A stretch of 64,000 bases of DNA from Klebsiella aerogenes KCTC 2190 (GTDB lineage: Bacteria > Pseudomonadota > Gammaproteobacteria > Enterobacterales > Enterobacteriaceae): contig NC_015663.1 in NCBI RefSeq assembly GCF_000215745.1, positions 3,348,001-3,412,000 on the forward strand. The letters run 5' to 3'. Positions 58,949 through 64,000 of the stretch are shown piece by piece (positions within the stretch are counted from its first letter, which is position 1; every line of letters starts with the position of its first letter). The translations under genes and the position numbers were made by a program. The notes below the pieces were generated by a model. The model made no database searches and was not told the origin of the DNA. It saw nothing but the letters and a program-made list of their open reading frames with translations.

Positions 58949-59419
58949 ATGACACCTGAGCATTTGGTTGAGCGAAATAACGGGTATCTTCAGTCGGAAA
59001 CGTTGGAGAAATATATCACCAGCATGGAGGAACCTGGCGTGGGAAAGCAGTTAACAGAAGATGATCTTCGTGAACATGGCTTCACCGATAAAGAGATTGC
59101 CCGCCTGCGCGAAATCCTGACGCGACAAGAAAGTAACAATGAAACCTATGCTACTTTGATCGACAGTTTACGAAAACGTTTTTGGGGCGGAGTTATTGTT
59201 GTTTGTATTGCCTTTGCCATAGTCGTTTCGTGGATTTTTAACTTCGAAAGTAATGATTTTACTTATCCGCTAATCATTATTTTTATCCTGATTGCTGTTT
59301 GGAAATTAACACCTTTCCCGATGGCTTTTAAAGCATATCTTATCTACTTGAAAATCGAGCGATTACTTATTATCAATTTCATATATGGTATTGCCTGTTT
59401 GTATTCCTTTTACTGTTGA
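58949..59419 (+). CDS. Membrane protein of unknown function
   Basis: An N-terminal soluble part of about 55 residues (LTEDDLREHGFTDKEIARLREILTRQE, helical) is followed by two or three hydrophobic helices and a C-terminal cysteine. ATG 58949 gives 156 residues; ATG 58889 and ATG 59024 are alternatives and no start has a strong ribosome site. AT content is well above its flagellar neighbours, suggesting transfer. Family not recognised. Confidence 0.5.
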   Translation: MTPEHLVERNNGYLQSETLEKYITSMEEPGVGKQLTEDDLREHGFTDKEIARLREILTRQESNNETYATLIDSLRKRFWGGVIVVCIAFAIVVSWIFNFESNDFTYPLIIIFILIAVWKLTPFPMAFKAYLIYLKIERLLIINFIYGIACLYSFYC

Positions 59420-59758
59420 TTAAACACCTTTAAGAGCCAACGCAGGGGTGCTCATTTCCAGAGGAATACATCCATGTTTTACCCTCGTGACAAATATTAG
59501 ATTAGCCCGGACAAGATAACACGGAATATTTTGCAGGCATATTTCCCTAAACTTGTGAGTTGTTTGTTTTAGCTGGCAGGATGTTTAGGGTATTTAATTG
59601 ATGAATGTATGAAGCGTAAATGAAATAATAGATTATATATTATTGCTTATTAGCCCTGTAAAATCCGCCGATGGCTTACCAGGCAACACTCTGCATTGCC
59701 CTGGTGAGACCCATCATGCGCTTCCTGGCCGGAATATCTGGCTGTGAGGCTGTTGTTG
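59420..59758. other. Gap between unknown membrane gene and fliT
   Basis: 339 bp, AT-rich, no gene seen. A hairpin pairs ACCAGGCAA (59678-59686) with TTGCCCTGGT (59696-59705) with one bulge and may be the end of the fliDST transcript, though no T-run is clear. Confidence 0.4.
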
Positions 59759-60166
59759 TTATTGTAATTCTTCGCTTTTGCTCTTGATGGCGACCACATT
59801 ATCGGACTGCAGTTCGCCAAGCAGGAGCGAACGATCGTCGAACTGGCCGTAAGCGGTGTTGACCGCGTTCTGGCGGGTGGATTGATCGATCAGCGTTTTT
59901 AATTGCTCCATCCTCTGCTGCAATAGCCCTTTCAATACCCCTTCGTTGTCGATAATCTGTTTTAACTTAGCGTTGAGCATCTCTTGCAGAGCCAGCGATG
60001 GCCCAGCTTTGCCGGTAAATTCGGCGGTTTTCTCAACCGCCGTCACGTAGGCAAACTGCATTTCCACCAGCGCTTCCCATTGCCCGGCGCGTGCCAGGGC
60101 AATCATCTGGCTGCTAAGGGTATGGATCTGCTGATAGGCGGCTAAAAGCTGCTGTTGGCGTTCCAT
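59759..60166 (-). CDS. fliT: Flagellar chaperone / FlhDC regulator FliT
   Basis: FliD chaperone that also inhibits FlhD4C2. Helical, 135 residues. AGQWEALVEMQFAYVTAVE and the IIDNEGVLKGLLQQRMEQLKTLI helix align with E. coli FliT. ATG 60166 overlaps the fliS stop as TGATG; a GTG one codon upstream is an alternative. Confidence 0.93.
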   Translation of the reverse strand: MERQQQLLAAYQQIHTLSSQMIALARAGQWEALVEMQFAYVTAVEKTAEFTGKAGPSLALQEMLNAKLKQIIDNEGVLKGLLQQRMEQLKTLIDQSTRQNAVNTAYGQFDDRSLLLGELQSDNVVAIKSKSEELQ

Positions 60167-60576
60167 CACAATGTACCCTGAGCAGGTTGATAGTTTGGCC
60201 CAATTTGCCGCCAGGCATCGGCGATATTCTCCAGCAGCTTGACCACTTCGACGATCGCCGCTTCGTCATTATGCAGGTTGGCCTGCATCAGGCGTCGCTT
60301 CATATAATCGTACAGCGCCGCCAGATTATCGGCGATTTCGCCGCCTTGCTGGTGGTCGAGGCCGCTTTTCAACCCGTTGTCGATGATGTTGATTGCCTTA
60401 GACAGCGCCAGGCCTTTACCGGCGATATCCCCCTGATTCATCAGGATGCGTGCGCGAAGCAGGGCGTTAAGCGCCCCGTCGAACAACATTACGATTAACT
60501 GGTGCGGACTGGCGCTCATCGCGCTGCTTTCCAGACTGACCTGTGCGTAGGCTTGCGTGCCGCTACGGTTATACAT
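60166..60576 (-). CDS. fliS: Flagellin export chaperone FliS
   Basis: Binds the flagellin C terminus. 136 residues (E. coli 136): SASPHQLIVMLFDGALNALLRARILM, ALSKAINIIDNGLKSGLD and the C-terminal ADAWRQIGPNYQ are diagnostic. Confidence 0.96.
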   Translation of the reverse strand: MYNRSGTQAYAQVSLESSAMSASPHQLIVMLFDGALNALLRARILMNQGDIAGKGLALSKAINIIDNGLKSGLDHQQGGEIADNLAALYDYMKRRLMQANLHNDEAAIVEVVKLLENIADAWRQIGPNYQPAQGTL

Positions 60577-60600
60577 GCTGTTTTATTACCTGATTAAGGG

Positions 60601-62004
60601 TTACTGGGACGAGAACTGCTGTTGTAAGTAGTTACCCGTGCTGCTCAGCTTGGACATCATGGTATCCAACTGAACAAACTGTTGTTTATAGCGATCGATA
60701 GTGTTCTGGATGCTGTCGGAAACAGTGTCGATCTGGATATTCAGGCGATCGAGATTGGTGTTGATGCTTTTGGTCGAGTTCTCGATGATGCCGCCCGCTT
60801 TAATATAGTTCTGGATTTCATTATGGATTTCGGTGGCCATCCCGGTGTCTGTCCCGTTGCCGGCGAAGAAGTTGGCGACCTGATCCGGTTTCTCGTCGAG
60901 CGCTTTATTGAGCTTGGTGCTGTCGACTTCAAGCTTGCCGGTTTTGGGATTGGTTGAGATCCCGAGGTTGCCAAGGCCTTTCAGCTCCGGGTTGTCCTGA
61001 GCGGCGCTGAGCGCGCTTTTAATCGAGGACTGAATGCCGCGCAGGGTGTTATCGCCGAGCAGCGCGCCGTTCTTGGCGCTTTGCGCTTCACCGCTTTTCA
61101 CCGGGGTATATTTGGTCAGCGAGCCGAAGGTGTCGAGCAGCGAATTGTAGTTATCCACCCAGGATTTGATTTTGTCGGCGGTGCCGCTTTTATCAATGCC
61201 GATCACCAGGTTTTGCGGTTCGCCGGCTTTGGTGGTGGTTTTCAGGTCGATGGTGACGCCCTGCAGCGCATCGGCAATCGAGTTGGTGCTGCGCTTAATT
61301 TTGGTGCCGTTGACGACGATCTCCGCATCCTGCCCGGCGACGGTCTGCTTCATCGCGCCGCTTTTGCTGCTGCTGTCGTAGTTGAGGATGGCGCCGAGCT
61401 TATCGTCGTTATTCACCTGCACCGACACGGTGTTTTTCTCGCCGGTGCTGGTGGAGCTCAGCGCCAGCTGATAGTCATTGTCGCCGACGCGCATGATGCT
61501 GGCGGTGACGCCGGCTTTAGCGCCGTTGATGGCATCGCGCATCTCCAGCAGCGAGGTCTGGTCGTCGCTCAGCGGAATCGTGGTCTCTTTTGGCGGGTCG
61601 CCGGCGGTGATCGTAATGGAACGATCGCTATTGCCAGCGGTACCCAGTTTTTCCTGTTGATCGGTAATCGTCGCCTGGGTGGTCAGGGTTTGCGGCTGCG
61701 CCAGCTTCTGCACTTCAACGCTATAGTTGCCCGGCACCGCCTTATTGGTGGTGGTGATGGTGAACTGGTCGTGCTTGGTGGCGGTGGTGCTGTTGAAAAA
61801 CTCCGGCTTAGCCAGCTCCTTGCTCAGGTTATCGAATTTTTCCAGCGAGCTTTTTAACGTGCCGTAAGCCGTTAGCTGCGCGTTATAGCTGGTTTGCTGA
61901 GTGGTATACGGCGTCAGGCGCTGTTGTTCCGCCTTGCTGAGTTTGTCCAGTAAACCGTTGAGGTCGAGTCCTGAGCCGATGCCTAAGGAACTGATCGATG
62001 CCAT
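60601..62004 (-). CDS. fliD: Flagellar filament cap protein FliD (HAP2)
   Basis: Cap under which flagellin polymerises. MASISSLGIGSGLDLNGLLD at the start and the C-terminal heptad region IENSTKSINTNLDRLNIQIDTVSDSIQNTIDRYKQQFVQLDTMMSKL match. 467 residues (E. coli 468). AAGGAG precedes the ATG; it has its own sigma28 promoter. Confidence 0.96.
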   Translation of the reverse strand: MASISSLGIGSGLDLNGLLDKLSKAEQQRLTPYTTQQTSYNAQLTAYGTLKSSLEKFDNLSKELAKPEFFNSTTATKHDQFTITTTNKAVPGNYSVEVQKLAQPQTLTTQATITDQQEKLGTAGNSDRSITITAGDPPKETTIPLSDDQTSLLEMRDAINGAKAGVTASIMRVGDNDYQLALSSTSTGEKNTVSVQVNNDDKLGAILNYDSSSKSGAMKQTVAGQDAEIVVNGTKIKRSTNSIADALQGVTIDLKTTTKAGEPQNLVIGIDKSGTADKIKSWVDNYNSLLDTFGSLTKYTPVKSGEAQSAKNGALLGDNTLRGIQSSIKSALSAAQDNPELKGLGNLGISTNPKTGKLEVDSTKLNKALDEKPDQVANFFAGNGTDTGMATEIHNEIQNYIKAGGIIENSTKSINTNLDRLNIQIDTVSDSIQNTIDRYKQQFVQLDTMMSKLSSTGNYLQQQFSSQ

Positions 62005-62044
62005 TGGTGTTTCTCCTTACTAATGACGTTATTCGCTTATTGCG

Positions 62045-62071
62045 TTATCGGCCCAGTGGAGAAAAAGTTTA
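62045..62071 (-). promoter_or_regulatory. Sigma28 promoter of fliDST
   Basis: On the minus strand TAAA (62071-62068), 15 bp, then GCCGATAA (62052-62045). Perfect match to the class 3 consensus. Confidence 0.88.
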
Positions 62072-62166
62072 CCGAAAAAGTGAAAAAGGCGATGGCGTAA
62101 TAGAAGAGGGAAAAAGCGCGTTATTTTCGCCATTGGCGGAGGGGCAAAAATTTTTCAAAAAATGGC

Positions 62167-62193
62167 TAAAGGTTGCAGAGGTTACGTCGATAC
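62167..62193 (+). promoter_or_regulatory. Sigma28 promoter of fliC
   Basis: TAAAGGTT (62167-62174), 15 bp after TAAA, then GTCGATAC (62186-62193), 6 of 8 matches to GCCGATAA. The predicted leader is about 85-90 nt. Confidence 0.75.
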
Positions 62194-62286
62194 CAGAAGG
62201 GACGGTGGTTGACGCCGTGGGCAAGCAAGCCCGAACCTTTTAACCACGTTGCACTGAACGCAACTGACTCGTAAGGAATGCATATA

Positions 62287-63558
62287 ATGGCACAAGTAAT
62301 TAATACCAACAGCCTGTCGCTGATGGCGCAAAACAACCTGAACAAATCCCAGTCTTCCCTGGGCACGGCGATTGAGCGTCTGTCTTCCGGTCTGCGCATC
62401 AACAGCGCCAAGGACGATGCCGCGGGTCAGGCGATCTCCAACCGTTTTACCGCTAACATCAAAGGCCTGACTCAGGCTTCCCGTAACGCTAACGACGGTA
62501 TCTCCCTGGCGCAGACCACCGAAGGCGCGCTGAACGAAGTCAACGATAACCTGCAGAACATCCGTCGTCTGACCGTACAGGCGCAGAACGGTTCTAACTC
62601 TTCCAGCGACCTGCAGTCCATCCAGGATGAAATCACCCAGCGTCTGGCTGAAATCAACCGTATCTCCGAACAGACTGATTTCAACGGCGTGAAAGTGCTG
62701 AGTGGAGAGCAGAATAAGCTAACTATCCAGGTTGGTGCTAACGATGGAGAAACTATCGATATTGATTTGAAAAAAATTGATGCTGGTTCACTTGGATTGG
62801 ATAAGTTCAATGTGGCAAATAGCTTTGATACCAAATCGATTGATACTGAAATCGCTTCTTTTGACAAGAAGGGGGCGCCAACAATTGCTGCTGATGGAGC
62901 AACGACCAAAAAAACGTCAGTTGATAATACAGTTTATTCATCCGGTAGCGATCACTATATCAAAACAGGCGCTGCGGAATGGGTGAAAGGTACCCTCGGT
63001 ACAGATGGTGAATTCACTTTTGATTCCAGCACTTCAGGTAGTGTAGTCACAACTGAACCGGCAGATTTGAAGGCAGTTACCTCAACAACGGTGGGTACTA
63101 CTGCAATCACCGGTTTGGACGCGGGTGAAAAACTGCAATCTCTCAAAGATGACAAAGGCCAGCCAAATGGCTACGTTGTCAAAGGTACTGATGCTGATGG
63201 TAAGGATGTTTACTTTAAAGCAACCGTTGATGAAACCACGGGTAAGGTAACTAAAGGTGAGCAACTGTCTACAGAAGTTAAAACTGAGAAGCCCCTGGAA
63301 GTATTAGACAAAGCCCTGTCCCAAGTTGATTCCCTGCGCTCCTCCCTGGGTGCGGTACAGAACCGTTTCGATTCTGTTATCAACAACCTGAACAGCACCG
63401 TGAACAACCTGTCCGCTTCCCAGTCCCGTATTCAGGATGCTGACTACGCGACCGAAGTGTCCAACATGAGCCGCGCGAACATCCTGCAGCAGGCGGGTAC
63501 CTCCGTGCTGGCGCAGGCTAACCAGTCGACTCAGAACGTCCTGTCTCTGCTGCGTTAA
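62287..63558 (+). CDS. fliC: Flagellin FliC
   Basis: Filament subunit and H antigen. D0/D1 ends are highly conserved: MAQVINTNSLSLMAQNNLNK, RLSSGLRINSAKDDAAGQAI and the C-terminal DADYATEVSNMSRANILQQA to SLLR. The centre (about residues 140-335) is diverged and its DNA is visibly AT-richer, with non-optimal codons, compared with the ends. 423 residues, shorter than E. coli K-12 flagellin (498). ATG 62287 is chosen over an in-frame ATG at 62278. Ends are strongly codon-biased, as expected for a very abundant protein. Confidence 0.97.
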   Translation: MAQVINTNSLSLMAQNNLNKSQSSLGTAIERLSSGLRINSAKDDAAGQAISNRFTANIKGLTQASRNANDGISLAQTTEGALNEVNDNLQNIRRLTVQAQNGSNSSSDLQSIQDEITQRLAEINRISEQTDFNGVKVLSGEQNKLTIQVGANDGETIDIDLKKIDAGSLGLDKFNVANSFDTKSIDTEIASFDKKGAPTIAADGATTKKTSVDNTVYSSGSDHYIKTGAAEWVKGTLGTDGEFTFDSSTSGSVVTTEPADLKAVTSTTVGTTAITGLDAGEKLQSLKDDKGQPNGYVVKGTDADGKDVYFKATVDETTGKVTKGEQLSTEVKTEKPLEVLDKALSQVDSLRSSLGAVQNRFDSVINNLNSTVNNLSASQSRIQDADYATEVSNMSRANILQQAGTSVLAQANQSTQNVLSLLR

Positions 63559-63587
63559 TCGCACGCCTGATTACTGTCGCATCGCAA

Positions 63588-63608
63588 CCCCGCTTCGGCG
63601 GGGTTTTT
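63588..63608 (+). terminator. Rho-independent terminator after fliC
   Basis: CCCCGC-TTCG-GCGGGG with a UUCG tetraloop, followed directly by five Ts. Confidence 0.92.
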
Positions 63609-63755
63609 GCTTTTTGCCCGTAACCGCCTGGCAAAACGGCTGAATGAGAAAGCATGTCGTAAATAGAGACGCTTTTATGCGGTTTTTCCGGCGATTGGCA
63701 TTTTTGCCCCTGCGCATAATAGCGCTGACTCTCTTATCCGCAGGTTTCAGAAATA
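63609..63755 (+). promoter_or_regulatory. fliA upstream region
   Basis: Contains a -10-like CATAAT at 63715-63720 and a TAAATAGAGAC stretch, but no convincing sigma28 element. fliA in enterics has class 2 control. Exact promoter not assigned. Confidence 0.4.
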
Positions 63756-64000
63756 GTGAGCGATTTGTATACCGCCGAAGGCGTGATGGATAAAAATTCC
63801 CTCTGGCTGCGCTACGTTCCGTTAGTGCGGCACGAAGCATTGCGCCTGCAGGTCAGGCTGCCCGCCAGCGTCGAGCTTGACGATTTATTGCAGGCCGGGG
63901 GAATCGGGTTGTTGAACGCCATCGAGCGTTACGACTCGCTACAGGGAACGGCCTTTACCACCTATGCGGTGCAACGTATCCGCGGCGCAATGCTCGATGA
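63756..64000 (+). CDS. fliA: Flagellar sigma factor FliA (sigma28), 3' end cut by window edge
   Basis: RNA polymerase sigma28 for class 3 flagellar promoters. The N-terminal 81 residues seen include YTAEGVMDKNSLWLRYVPLV and region 2 LPASVELDDLLQAGGIGLLN, nearly identical to E. coli FliA (239 residues). GTG start as in E. coli. About two thirds of the gene lies beyond the window. Confidence 0.95.
   Translation, partial: MSDLYTAEGVMDKNSLWLRYVPLVRHEALRLQVRLPASVELDDLLQAGGIGLLNAIERYDSLQGTAFTTYAVQRIRGAMLD

Noticed and set aside
58550..58963. 137-codon minus-strand frame between fliE and fliT
   Set aside because: It opposes small plus-strand ORFs with strong ribosome sites and has no start signal or recognisable domain.
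61081..61857. 258-codon plus-strand frame over fliD
   Set aside because: Antisense shadow; the Gly/Val/Ala-rich composition is not protein-like and fliD is unambiguous.

Overview
The window is enterobacterial chromosomal DNA, high in GC over most of its length. It is dominated by one nearly complete flagellar and chemotaxis locus whose proteins read as close relatives of the E. coli and Salmonella ones. A scr-type sucrose operon sits beside flhDC, REP-type palindromes occur, and flhDC, mot/che, flhBAE, flg and fli genes all lie in one block. The gene order resembles Serratia and Yersinia rather than the three separated E. coli regions. My best guess is a motile Klebsiella/Enterobacter-type organism (for example Klebsiella aerogenes) whose flagellar block has a Serratia-like layout. 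That assignment is inference.

Layout. 1-3541 (minus): sucrose uptake and catabolism, scrK-scrA-scrB, with scrB cut by the window edge and no scrY porin gene. 3542-4787: long regulatory region before flhDC, with a predicted CRP site, a sigma70 promoter and an RcsAB box. 4788-20503 (plus): flhDC, motAB, cheAW, two chemoreceptors, cheRBYZ, flhBAE. 20504-20946: REP/BIME-like repeats. 20947-22421 (minus): flgN, flgM, flgA. 22581-32619 (plus): flgBCDEFGHIJ then flgKL, ending in a strong terminator. 32936-46470: about 14 kb of accessory genes between flgL and fliR: a small membrane protein, MerR plus DUF2938-type protein, LysR plus MFS efflux pump, an IclR-controlled catabolic cluster (amidohydrolase, two MFS transporters, RraA-like aldolase, 2-hydroxyacid dehydrogenase), GNAT, LysR, MAPEG, a GlxA-like regulator and a 44-residue basic ORF. 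46733-57396 (minus): fliFGHIJKLMNOPQR. 57696-58010: fliE. 58274-59419: several tiny genes, including a YmiA-like membrane protein. 59759-62004 (minus): fliDST. 62287-63558: fliC. 63756 to the end: fliA, truncated.

How it works together. FlhD4C2 is the master activator of the basal-body and export genes, and FliA (sigma28) with its anti-sigma FlgM times the late genes. Sigma28 promoters with exact TAAA-N15-GCCGATAA spacing are readable before the Tsr-like receptor, flgM and fliD, with slightly degenerate ones before flgK and fliC. The clearest non-flagellar regulatory story is the IclR cluster. Two promoters on either side of iclR carry the same -10 hexamer and the same 17-bp dyad at identical distances from their start codons, so they are probably one regulon.
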